From the NCBI GenBank assembly GCA_028564675.1, contig JAOVVO010000379.1, positions 1-64,000 on the forward strand: a DNA stretch of 64,000 bases. The letters are read 5' to 3'. Positions 1-12,250 of this stretch are shown one piece after another. The translations under genes and the position numbers were made by a program. Each line of letters begins with the position of its first letter. Positions within the stretch are counted from its first letter, which is position 1. Source of the DNA: Onchocerca lupi (lineage: Eukaryota; Nematoda; Chromadorea; Rhabditida; Onchocercidae). Under the pieces are notes generated by a model. That model saw nothing but the letters and a program-made list of their open reading frames with translations, did not search any database and was not told the origin of the DNA.

Positions 1-180
1 ATTTAAAAAAATGCACATGATTCCATTAGCAGATCGGATGAGAGAAAAATGACCTTTGCTCCGAGATATGGATAAGTGATTCATTTGTTTGACAAATATT
101 ACAAATTTCTTCTATACAAAATACTTGGTTATTTGCCCTTTTGATTTCACCGACACATATCATCAATTCAATTGAAATAT
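1..180. repeat. Fragment of a dispersed repeat shared with about 50.46-50.64 kb
   Basis: Bases 25-150 match 50465-50580 at many positions in the same order. Shared blocks include an AATCGG-like start, GAGAGAA/GAGAGAATAA, GTGACTCATTTG or its variant, AATTTCTTCTAT, and TACTTGGTTATTT / TACTTGAGTTATTT. No open frame is preserved in this copy. It probably continues beyond the left edge. The class of repeat cannot be told from the sequence alone. Confidence 0.55.
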
Positions 181-1575
181 TCTGCTAACATTTAATGTTC
201 ATTAAGGAGAATGCTTAAAGTGATTTTATCGAACGAGATTTGACAACTTTTACTTGATTATAATTTTCTGTTTTTTGATGTAATCTAAGTTGAAAACATA
301 CTCTTCCTAATAACGTAATATTGGGAAGTACAGAAAAATGATAATTTTAAAATCTGTGAATCATTTAACTGCGCACTCTGTAATTGACATGTCACTTTGA
401 TTTTTGAAGTTCAAATTTAAATTTTTTTAATAGTAATATACAGCGTTACTTCAAGCAATAATAATTTTCACTAGTTTTCTTTGTGCATTTTGACTGAATT
501 TTTTTGCCCAACTCTCACAATGAATTGAAAGCTTTCTTTCATTTCATTTATAATATCCTTCAAAAATTTCTCTTTAAACTAGAAAAAATTTCTTTTAAAT
601 GTTTTTTCATTTTTTTTTCAATGTTTAGTTTGAAATTTCTACTCTTTTTGTCTTTTGTTTTTTTCCCCGAAAATAAATATTCCAGATGTTTATTTCAGAT
701 GACGAAATTGCAGCATATAAATATATATATATATATAGAATATATATATACTAATATGTGCTCGTAAAAATGTCTTAATGTCATACTGAAAGATATTAGT
801 GCATATTATTAGTAACTGAAAGTTTTTTTTTTTTTTGGAGCTTCTTAACAAGCATTTTAAAATATCATTCACCTTAAGGGAATTTGACGAAACATCTCGG
901 TGATTAAATTGATATTATTTCTTAGGCAATTGATTTCAAAGAAGAGAGCAAAGGATAGCAAATAATCTTCCGATTATTCAGGCTAGATCATTTAAACCAA
1001 CAAAGAATTCAGTCATCTTCAGGAGTGAGTACCTAGCGGAACTTTGCCTGAATCATTTATCACTTCTCTGATAACTAATATGTCATTTTCTTTGCCATGT
1101 TGCAATAAATGATTCCTTATATTCATATTTGCTACTGACATTTATCATGATTCAAATCTTAAAATTCCATTAATCAATTGCTTAATCTGCCGCACTGTAT
1201 GTGGATGTAACATTTCAACCTCTATCACGCATACTTTTGCTTATTTTTAACGTCGATCAATCGACGATCATTTGGCCAAATTGATAAATTAAGGTCAAAA
1301 CGTAGATTTCAAAATTAATGTCGAATCACAACGTATTGTTTAGGAATGATTTTAGCCTATTGTTTTCTGCAGTATAACTTTTTAGGAATCTGTAAATGTG
1401 TTTCGTAAGATTTGCAGAAAAAATATGAACAGCCGGAATTAATTTCGTTTTTGCAACAAGTACAGTATGCTTTGCATTTTTTTTCAGGTGGCAGACAAAA
1501 AGTTAGGCATCTGACGGACGTTAAAATATTAAATATTAAAACACATTTCTCATAAATTGATTAATTTAAAGAGCA
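181..1575. other. AT-rich upstream region of the GPCR gene, no gene seen
   Basis: No exon could be supported here. A short (TA)n tract lies at about 718-752 and poly-T runs are common. The last bases before the ATG at 1576 contain AATTTAAAG, which could act as a trans-splice acceptor 4 nt before the start. This is a weak inference. Confidence 0.5.
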
Positions 1576-4429
1576 ATGAATGTCACAGAAATGTTGGATG
1601 ATAACATTAAGGAAAAAATGGGCACCGATTTATACCTTTTCATATTGCCAGTTATTGTCATTTTTGGTTTATGCGGTAATGTCATCTCGTTGGTCACAAT
1701 CTTTCATTCACGGCTACGTGAAGTGAGCTTTGCTTATCTCATTCTATCGAAATTATATTCATTTATTTTTATTCAGTTTTCTTCATTTACTAATACTCTT
1801 GAACAATGAGGAAAGGGAACGATAAAATGGATAAATCTTTGATTCAAGTTATCAATTTAAGTTTTCAAATGATGATCATTCGAAGTGTTTTGTCTCCATT
1901 ATGAAATATCTATTACTTATATCTATAAACTAATTATGAAAAAAAAGGAATCAACACTTATTGGTGTTAACAGATTATAAGAATGATAAAAATGAAATTC
2001 TGAAAAAAATATCAAGTTTTGAATTTCCAAATCTAAATAACTGTACAAATTAACGGACATTGAACTAACAAACATTACTGTCAATCATTAGGCGGATGTT
2101 CAAAACAATTTATATTCTGATAGCGCAGATGATTATTTGCAAAATATTTTATTGTAAATAAAATAATTTATATTTCTTTTTTATTATCATCTTTGATCGT
2201 GCTTGTTAGGAAAATAAGTTACAGATCTCAGCGAATCTCTATTTGATAGTGCTCACAACAGCGGATAGCGTTTTTCTACTTGGTTTATTGTTAATTTTAT
2301 TCAAACTTGACTTTATCACATATCATTTTTGTGTTGCCATCGAATATATCTTATCAACATCCTCCTATATCAGTAGCTGGTCTGTTGCCGCACTTACAAT
2401 CGAGCGATATTTGGCCATTGCATATCCTTTGAAACATGCTCGGGTTATTTTTTTTTTTTTTTTCACAAATATTTTCTAAGTGGAGTGAAATGAACGAAAG
2501 GAAAAATTGTCTAAATATTTCCGTACTAATTTCTCCAAAGAAAGTCAAAAAATTTTTACTTAATTTTATTTTCAACATTGTTTAAAATACATTTCGTCAT
2601 TTATTATACTGATTTAAGCAAGTAATTATTTGCGTAAATTTGCTTTCAGTATTATTTGAAACGCACTTCACATTTATTATACCTTCCGAATTAAGTAAAA
2701 TTACACATTTTTTACATGTAATATGAACTAAACGAATCAGTTGATTGAATATATTTTTTTGCTTAGAAATTAGTTTTTATTGATTGTAATTATTTGAGTA
2801 AAATGTAATTTTAGTAAATTGCTTACGATTATTTGTTACAGTAACAAAATGAATAATACACATTATGGATAAAAGTAAGTAAAAGTTTACAGTATGGACA
2901 TTTGGATCGATGGAAAATGATTTTAATTTGGATACCAATACCGTTCGCATTCAATCTAATTCAATTTATATCATTGATACCATATAATGATAAGAATGAT
3001 CCTCATTATCCCAATATACGAAAATGTGTTCCGCATGATGGTGGTTTTCAGGTTTGATTTGCATAGTTTCCAAATTTAAAAATTTCGGATTGAAATTGAA
3101 ACTTAATTATTTGATGTTGTAGAAAAATTCCACTAAAAAATTGATTAGGTTGCATAAATCAATTAATTATTGGTTAATTAAATATTTTTAATAAGAAATT
3201 TAATTGAAAATTCGTCTGACATTGATGTCGAAGCAAAAAATTATTACCTATTTTTAACCTTTATGATACTGAAGAATTTAAGCGAAAAATGAAACTTATT
3301 GTAAATAAATTACACAAAAAAGATTCTTTATATTTTTATTTTACAAGAAATAATTTGAAGATCATTGTCGAAGCTGCTGATGTAATATTATGCTACGTAA
3401 TGCCGTGCCTCTGCGTAGTTTTATTAAATTTACTAGTTGCCGGAAAAGTGAAACGTGGTTTCACGCATGATGCCGCTATTCGAGCGCGCTCTAATAGCAG
3501 TTCGATTCGACGTCGTCAAGGCTCAGCAATGTCTGTACTTATGATTTTTTATTTCATCTTTTTCTTTTCAAAAAATACGAAATTAAAATTTCGAGGAGAA
3601 ATTTTGAAATTCCGGCAATCAAAAGGTAACAATTAATTTGCAGGAAATGCAAAAAGAAAGTGTAAATTTAGGAAATATTTCAGAAAGTCATCATTGCAGT
3701 GTTTGTATTTATATTTTTTCTTTCAAATATTATATGAAATCGAAATTTTGTTAAGAAATTTCGAAATCTCAATATCAAAAGATAACAGCAAAATTTGAGA
3801 AAGTTGAAAATATTCGAAAAAAGTATCATTTTTTCTTTGAAAAATATTACACAAAATTGAAATTCCGATGGGAGATTTTGAAATTTTATCAAAAAAGGTA
3901 ACAGCTAATTTTATAATAAATGTAAATTTAAGAAATTGTAAAATATATTTGATAAAATTCTTTCATTTTCAGGATATTATTAGTAGTACCAATAGTATAT
4001 ATGTTATTAAATACACCATTTTATTTATTACGAATTACTGATACAATAGCATTATATGTCTTCCAAAGTAATGAATTCTCGATTGTTGGTGGCTTGGATG
4101 GTAGTCTTATCATATTCCTATATAATACCGCTCATTACTTATATTATATCAATTTTGCATGTGATGTTATCGTTTATGCATTTTCCAGGTTGGTTTATTT
4201 TTCTCGATGAATTGCATAAGGTTTCATAAAAAATAATATAATCATTAAGTTTTTAAATTAATTTAATTTCAGTTCAAATTTTCGAAAAACATCAGTGATA
4301 GCATGGCGTCAAATAATATTTTCGCATAGTGCGAAAATTCGGAAAGTAACAAAAGAACGACATCATAACGCTAGTTATCATTTGTCAAAACTGACCGGTG
4401 ATAATATTTCCACCATGCAGTTACAGTAA
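1576..4429 (+). CDS. Class A neuropeptide-type G protein-coupled receptor
   Basis: Six exons join in phase: 1576-1722, 2225-2443, 2893-3051, 3361-3530, 3973-4188 and 4273-4429, giving 355 aa. The protein is a seven-helix plasma-membrane receptor. It has a short N-terminus with an N-V-T glycosylation site at residue 2, then TM1 with the GNVISLV motif of class A receptors. TM3 contains CVAIEY and ends in E109-R110-Y111 in place of DRY, followed by AYPLKHAR. A Cys in the second extracellular loop (RKCVPH) can pair with the TM3 Cys. TM6 contains ILLVVPIVYMLL and TM7 ends in D296-V-I-V-Y300 where most class A receptors have NPxxY. The tail starts SSNFRKT. This fits nematode peptide receptors (FMRFamide-receptor-like), but the ligand and orthologue are not assigned. 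The acceptor of exon 4 (TTTGAAG) and the donor of exon 2 (CGG/GTTATT) are weak but are the only in-phase choices seen. Confidence 0.85.
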
Positions 4430-6089
4430 TTTTTGCAAAGCTAAAAATTTTTTTGACGAGTAATTTTGATAAATATGATTTAAAAAGTGGTGAGCATTTT
4501 GTGTATTATTGATAAATATTTTGGTTCGATAAAATTTGAACTTTTAACGGAGTTTTTCCCTTTTTTTTTTAATTTTAAATAATTCGTTGAAATTTAAATT
4601 GTATTTCTGAAGTATGTGAAATAAGAAAAAGTGCAATTAATGATAGTAATAATTTTAAATGAATTTGCGTGAAAATTTCGAACTTGTCACTTGATGATAG
4701 CATTTGGTATCAGGTATCATTATGGCAAAATATTAGGACGATTTTTAGTTTTAGTGCAAATTTATTTTGTAATTTTAGTATGGAAAACAATATTTGAGAA
4801 GTTGGTGAGAATCGATACGCTAAATTTAAGCATTTACAGAAATGCGAGAGTTTCTCGGTAGTTTAGATAAGACTTTTCGATAGATATCGTAATGCTATCA
4901 TGCTGAATCACAATCTGATGAATGTAAATTTTGAATGAAATAAATTAAAGTAAATGAGATTTATATATTTGCCTAATAACTGCCTAATATTTCTCCATTG
5001 ATAGTGCAATGAAAGTAATGGAATATAAAATTAAATAAGAACGAAAAGAAATATCAAGAAATTTTCTGTAAATTTCCCGAGAGAAATAAGTCATCCAATG
5101 AAATTCATTTTCATTTAGTTTCAATTTAAAATCGAACAAATATTTTCATGAAAAATGTTTAAAAATTTTCGAATATATTTATTGCTGATTGTTAAGAAAT
5201 TAACAAGATTTGTTTGTTTATTTTAAAAGACATTGAAATAAAGAATGCTGTGAAGAAAATGTATCGAAGAGAGCTAGGAAATTATGGCAGATTTTAAAAA
5301 ACGATACAAATATTACATTACATTTAGTTCTTATTTTTGTTGTAACTGCTATTGTTTACAATTCTGACATAAATAGATTAAGAAAAACTTTTACAGGAAT
5401 ATTTTACAATTAACTCGAGATGATAAAGCTATCAATCATTGTTTTCATTTTGTGTTTCATTAACAATATAAAGATGTTTACAAAACTTTTCCAGATGGCA
5501 TGATTAAAACTTCAAAAAATTGGTGGAAATTACTGTAATATAAAAGAAGATTAATTAATGAGAAATAAAGTGAATGAGATATCAGTAGCATCTTAGGATA
5601 ATTATGTTAATTTTCTTGTCTGCATTATCAGTAAAATGTTTCCTTTCAATCATAAATAATTAAATTCAGAACGAAACCACCAATCATTATCATTTTATAT
5701 TTGATTTTTTATTTGATTTATATTGTAACAGCAGAAAAGCATTTGCAAAATTTATTTGAAATAGTATGAAAAAAATTTCCAAAATCGATGTTGGTTACTG
5801 TATTATAAAGAGAAATTGATCAGTGAAAAATGAAATGATTATGATATCAATAGCATTTGTGCTAGTCATGTTAATTATTTCTTAATTTCATCAATGAAGT
5901 GGATTACTTTAAACCAGCATATGTTTTGCATTAAAATAAGTAAGAGGTTTTTCATTAAATTTTACATTTTCATTTACGACCTAAAACTAGCTTGTATTTG
6001 TTTTTTTTCTATCCAAATCAAAGCTAACTATAAGTTTATAAAAGTTATGATTTAATTGAAAATATTTTTCATGTAGCAATATTGATACA
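4430..6089. other. AT-rich intergenic DNA downstream of the GPCR, no gene seen
   Basis: The 3' UTR of the receptor must start here. An AATAAA-like string (GAAATAAATTAAAG) occurs at about 4937-4950 but is far from the stop. No open frame of convincing composition and no RNA gene was recognised. Confidence 0.4.
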
Positions 6090-6179
6090 TTAATTTTGCA
6101 TATGTGTTGTATGTGTGGATGACAAATTTAATAATCTCTTTGGAATAATATAAATATGAAATTTTTCAACTCTTGATTT

Positions 6180-6430
6180 TTTTCCTAATTTTTGAAGTAT
6201 TACGTCATCATTCGTTCTTTTCTTTTTTTTTGTTCTTTCAAAAAATTCAGTTGATAATGGGAAAAAAGCTTCGACGATATTAGGAGTATGTAACTGAATC
6301 ACGCAAATCATCGAACATGCACCACCGTTCAGAGATCGAACAGACAGGTGATATAACGAAATTTCCGTGATCGGAAGCTTCCTTCGTTTACCAAATGTTA
6401 CAAGCAAGCTCAAGCTGTGTCAATCTTCTC
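6180..6430. other. Patch of higher GC in the intergenic region
   Basis: About 250 bp here are clearly less AT-rich than the flanks. They carry a 107-codon open frame on the - strand (6090-6413) whose translation has no motif, signal peptide or hydrophobic pattern that I recognise. It may be a regulatory island, a remnant of an exon or a non-coding RNA. No splice partners were found. Confidence 0.25.
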
Positions 6431-9400
6431 TCGTAGCAAAAGCCATTAAATTTTAGTCAAATAAAATTTCAAAAAAAAAGAATATGAAAATTATAATCCT
6501 AGGAATTGGATTTATTTCCTTGCGCTAAGTAGAAGGCGATAGTTGATTTCATTTGTTTTATAATAAGTCATTTTTAGAGTCATAATTAAGTTGGAAATTT
6601 TTAGTTTCTTTTGAAAAGAATTTGCAAAATTTTCATCTTTGTGCTGTAGAACAAAAAAAACTGAAACATTTTGTTACTACCACTAAATGCATCGATAATT
6701 TCGATATGATAAGATCACATCATTGATATTCATGATCTTGTGAAGTTTTATTCTGATAGTTTATAGAAGAGGCAATTGAGCAACAGCCGATATAGTTTTT
6801 TCTTTTTCTTTTTTTCTTGATCACAAAAACAGCATTGAAGTATTTTTGAAATTCTGTCAATATCGGTAGAAAATTTATGCTTCTCGGCTAATTTTTGAAC
6901 AATTCAAAAGAACTTGACAAATTTCAATTATTAAAACTTCATAGCTCTTCCTGACGGCTTTTTAAATAATTTAAAAAAAAATTTGAAAATTTGAATCATT
7001 AAAAATACATATTTTCTCTTCTTGGCTGCATTCTTAAACAATCCAGAAGAGATTGGAAAATCTAAATTATTTTTCAATCTATAGTTTAGTAAGTAATATA
7101 ACTTGGGTGGTAAGATCTTATTTGGGACTACGAAATGAAATGATTTTAAAATTAATCTTCAATAATCCCTTTTACTACAATTATTTATTTGCATGATCCA
7201 AAAACCGACGTCTTTGAATGAGGATGTGAAGTTTTGAGAAAAATCATTTATGCAAATGCAAATATTGCTCTGATGGTATGGACTGATAACGATAACACCA
7301 AAATGGATGACTTATCGACAGACTTTTTCGTTTTTTTTTTCTTTTTTTTCCCAAAAATACTGTCCTTCATTTTCACACGGCCATGTGAAAAATTGATGAA
7401 AAGTTAATAAGTTATCTGAAATTGCTTTGATTTCGAGATCATACGTATTATTTCCCTTAATATACATTCTTTCTACGTTTGAATACAAATAAAAAAAACT
7501 TTAATTTTTTGTAAAAGAAAAAATTAGCGAAAAGCTTTTATTTTGAAAGAAATAGGAAAATATGTTATAAAGATTTTGAAGATTGCAGTTAATCTCATAT
7601 TATTTTCTTATTAGAAAAGATTCTTGTTACTAATTTTTAGCAAAATTATGCGAAAATTTTTGAAAAAAATGATAAAATACTGATTGCACGATATCATTAT
7701 TCATAATTATGTATTTTTTGTTCCTATCATTATGCTAATCATTTGCGTTAAACGCGTTGTTTGTAGATTTAATAGGAGGAAAAGAATTTAGGAAGAAATT
7801 AACGGAATTATTACAGGTCTAAAGAGTAGAATGTATTTATCATTTAGGAATTTAAGAATCAGTATGTTAACTTGATTGCAGATTTTTTCGATTCAAAAAG
7901 ATTGACCATTCAACAATAATGTTTGTGTTTTTGCTTTATTCATTTATTTATCTAATATTTTTCAAAATTATTCATTTTCTCTAAAATTTCTTTCACCAAA
8001 TGCTGTTTTTGTTCTATCATTGTTTTTTTCATTTTCAATTAAACTTTTTAATTATTAATTTTTATTATGCATAAGAGTATCTATTTTATTTTATCTTAAA
8101 ATAATATTACAATTTTAATTTCAGTTCAAAGGTGATTTTTCTGAATAAATATTTAGAAAAGAAAAAAATTACGCTTTTGTTTACTCAAATTGATATTGTG
8201 TTATTACATTTTTTTCTTTCTTTTTTTTTTTTTTTAAACCATACAATCCATTTAAAATTAGAATTAAATTAGTTTTTTTCAGATGAAATTTTCGGGAATA
8301 CTCTCGCATAAATTGCACTGAATAAATATTCCATTCAGAAAATCATTCCTACGTAATAAATATGAATTGTTTCCTTGTTCCATCTTCTCGCTAATTTAGA
8401 AATGACAATGTATTGATACTCTTTCTTTTTAACTTACAAACCACTGACCTATAACCTCTTTGTATTCATCATAGTTTCATTTATTCAGATTAATGCATTG
8501 AATGAAAATAAAACTTAATTTAAAAAAAAATGGACAGATGCTGAAAATAGGGGAATTCCTTCAGCACTTTACTTAAAACTTAATTAAATTCACTTTAGCA
8601 AAAAATATTATTATCTAGTTTTTATTATATTTAGCTAATGAAGACTAAATGTTTTTTATTCAATCCAAAAGTAAAATTATCTTATTTAATTTAAATTTGG
8701 TTAAATTTTCGGTTTAATCTAGTAAAAATATTAGAGGAAAAATGTAAAATGAAGAATCACTGAAGTGCTCTGAAAAAACAATTCCATTTTTTTCTTCAAA
8801 AAATTTCCAAACTAATTGAAAATTAATTATAAGTTAATTAATTAAAGTATAAATTCTATTAACACTTGAAAGTCTATTATGGTTATGCGTATTTTGGATC
8901 TTTCACATGAAACTAATAAATTGTTGCTTGAAATCATAAATTCTATTAACACTTAAAAATTTTTTGCACTGACTAAGGAAGTTCCCTTATTCTTAATCAT
9001 TTTTAAAGGTTAATTCAAATTTTAGAATTATTGATGGAAACAAGAAATTTGTATATGGGAAAAGTCGCTTTAATTAGTTATATCAGCTTTTCTGATTTGT
9101 ATACAATCAATTCAAATTTCCGAAATTAATTTTAATATTCTCCTATCTTAACCTTAAATATATCTGCAGGATAAAAGTATACATATTTGTATTAATTCGA
9201 ATTCTTCAAAATTTTTTGATTTCTCAGAATAGACATTTCAAATCGATATTATTTATAAAAATTCATCTTTCAAAATAACCGTCGTATAAGATGTGGCAGC
9301 AATGCAATCTGTTACTGATATTTTATAGTATGCTTTTTTGATTTTAATAACAAAAGATTTATAGGAAATCAATCATCTTTTGGATAAAAATACAATGATT

Positions 9401-11880
9401 AATTAATGCAAAGAATCGATTGTTGATTATTTATTGCAATTTTTAATTAATGAACGATTTGCTTTTGTTAAATTTTTCATAACTAATTGACATTTATTTA
9501 TGAATGGAAAAATATTAATTGCTATCTTATTCATCAATTTATATTCTTGTTCGCCTAAAACACTTAATTTCATTTATTATTACTTGACTGAATTTCTTTC
9601 TCGTTTATTACAGTAATGAATGAAAGTGCGATTTTTAATAACCTACCAAGATTCATTATTCATCCAAGATTACGATTAATTTAGAGCAGTATCATTTAGG
9701 ATTATGATCATTTTTAGAGTATTATAACCATTTTTTGATTGTTTTTTTGATTGTGCCATATTTCTTGGGCTTGGATTTTGAATACATTTATAAATTAGGA
9801 TAGAAAATTGCATTTGTTGCATGTATTATATATTTCTTGTTAGGATAGAAAATTGCATTTGTTGCATGTATTATATATTTCTTGTTTTAAAATATGATAT
9901 TGTCAATTGTTTTCCCAAAAGTATGCAATATTATCATATCTAAATTATTAAATCAATTAATAATTCTTTTATCCATACATATCTATCATTGAAATTTCAT
10001 TAGAAAAAAAAAAAGATTCGATTTAGACGATATCAAATCAATTTGCTTATTATCATATTGATATCAAAATGTTTGATTTTAAATTATCAAAATGTTCTTT
10101 TGTTTTATAGTATTTCGAAAAATTTCCCCTTCTTTCATCGTTGGCATCATTTCTCAGCAATGTTTTTCGCTATCATCATCATAAAAGATTAACAAAGAAG
10201 AAGGAAAAAAAAGGGTCAATGATTAAGGAAAATGTAATGTCTGTTGCAAATCTGAAATGATCGTTTTTTGAAGGACTCATTTTCACAAGCTTTATATTTA
10301 CAGAAAGGAAATAAACCAATCAAGAAAAAAAAAAGTGAGAAATGAAAGAAAAAAATCATTTTTTCTTTCTTTTTTTTTAACATTAGTAAAAAAAACAAAA
10401 ACTAATAGATGGAGCAAGTTATTCTCGATTTTCGACTTCCATGATCTGTGAAGACTTGTTTACAAAAAAGATTTAATATTTTGTACAAATTTTGTCGATA
10501 ATTACTGCTAATTATCTTAAGCAGTTAATATGTTAGGAATTCTTTAGTGTTGCGGGTTCGGAAGATAGCAGATTGGATAATTTGATAACCGGAATTTAAG
10601 CGAGTTTAGTAGTAAACAAAATGAAAATAAATAGAAAATTCGATTTTTTCAAATTTTTGATGGAATTATTTAAAATGCTGAAATAATCCCTTATCAAAAC
10701 AGTTCTATATAAAGAGGTTATTTACCTTTTTCAGTCATTTCATTCGATTTGATGGATGCCGAAAATGAAAAGAGGAAGAATTAAAAAACGAAAGGAAAAA
10801 TAAAATTCAGTCAAATAAAATGAAAAATTTCGAATTAAATAGGATAAATTTAATACTAATATAAAACTTAAGATTGCAAAAAAAGAAATAAACAAATCAT
10901 TATGCCTAGATAAGTGCCATATGTCATCTGTCAACAGAAATTTTTCTTTTTTTGATTTAAATGAGAATTAGTTCAACTTAAAAGCATCACTTTTTAAAAA
11001 TTACACAGACATGAGTGGCTTAATCTTTTCGGATATTATGCAAATAAATGAGCTTAGAGCAAATTAAAATAATGTTTTAAGGGTGTTTTAATTTTGTTTC
11101 ACTTCCCCATACATGAGAGATATGAATGTTTTACAAACAAACAATACTTGCTACAATTTACAACTTAAAAATCAACCTAAATACTATAATAAAAGCTCTT
11201 TAATACAAACAGTTACTTTCTCTTTTAAATCAAACTCGTTCAAAAAAAGATTACACACTGATTAATATGAACGACTGAGAAAGAAAAAATGAGCATTATT
11301 ATTTGTCAAACTATTCACAACTTTCTATCACTTTATTGTTATCTTTTTTTTATATGTATTTCTTAAAAGGTGATTCCAATAAAATCAACTTACGCAAGCT
11401 TATAATGAATAGTTCCGATAATTCGATCATTTAATTTAGATGAGCCAATTTATTGAGATTTTCACAATTTTTTTTCACACTACCAACTTATTAATCAATT
11501 GCTACATGAATTATTGAAAATGATTTAATTTAAAAAAGAAAGAAAAATAACTTCGCGAAACATTCATCAGTAATTAACCATACGACCTAACTATTAACTA
11601 TTCATTTTAGGATTTAAAAAGGAAGGCAATGATCGATTTCTTTATGCTTTGCTGATTACATATTTTTATCTGTTTCAAAGAATGGATGAAATAGAAAACA
11701 ATGCTGAAAGTGATGCCGTACTGAATATAATAATAAATACATTGAAATTTGCCAATCTCTTTATTTCTTTGTTCTATGTTTTTTGCATTTTTTTATTATC
11801 AAAATTATGATAAATAATTTTACCCATCAAAAACGGAAGTAAAAAAAAATGAAATTAGATATTTCTTATTTTTCCTGTAA
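6431..11880. other. Long AT-rich intergenic stretch without a recognised gene
   Basis: Both strands were read for exon-like segments and none could be supported. The stretch holds many homopolymer runs, a 45-bp tandem duplication (listed separately), and a 19-bp direct repeat (ATAAATTCTATTAACACTT) at 8849-8867 and 8936-8954. Confidence 0.4.
9796..9885. repeat. Perfect 45-bp tandem duplication
   Basis: The unit at 9796-9840 (beginning TAGGATAGAAAATTGCATTT) is repeated without a mismatch at 9841-9885. Zero divergence points to a recent duplication or an assembly artefact. No function is implied. Confidence 0.95.
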
Positions 11881-11894
11881 AGATCTCATCCGTG

Positions 11895-12250
11895 ATGATG
11901 ATGATGATGGTGGTGGTGATGATGTAATATTAATGATGATAATGGTAACGACGATGATAATATTAGTGATGGTGGTGATGCTGAAATAGTAATACTGATG
12001 ATGATTGTAACGATTACGATGACGTTAGTGGTGATAATGATGATACTGGTGATGATGATAATGATGATAGTAGTAATGAAGATGAAGATGTTGGCGATGA
12101 TGTGATAATGATAAAGATGGCAATAATGATGTGATTAGATGATACCAATGATGGTGATGATATAGTAATGATGATGATATTAGCGGTGATGATAATGTTG
12201 GTTATAGTGGTAGTAATGATGATAGTAATAATGACGATGATAATAGAAGC
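11895..12250. repeat. GAT/GGT-rich imperfect trinucleotide array
   Basis: About 350 bp consist of degenerate GAT, GGT, GAC and AAT triplets, with runs such as GATGATGATGATGGTGGTGG. The - strand is open for 105 codons (12014-12331), giving a Ser/Ile/Thr-rich translation that simply reads the repeat. I do not regard it as a gene. Confidence 0.85.
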
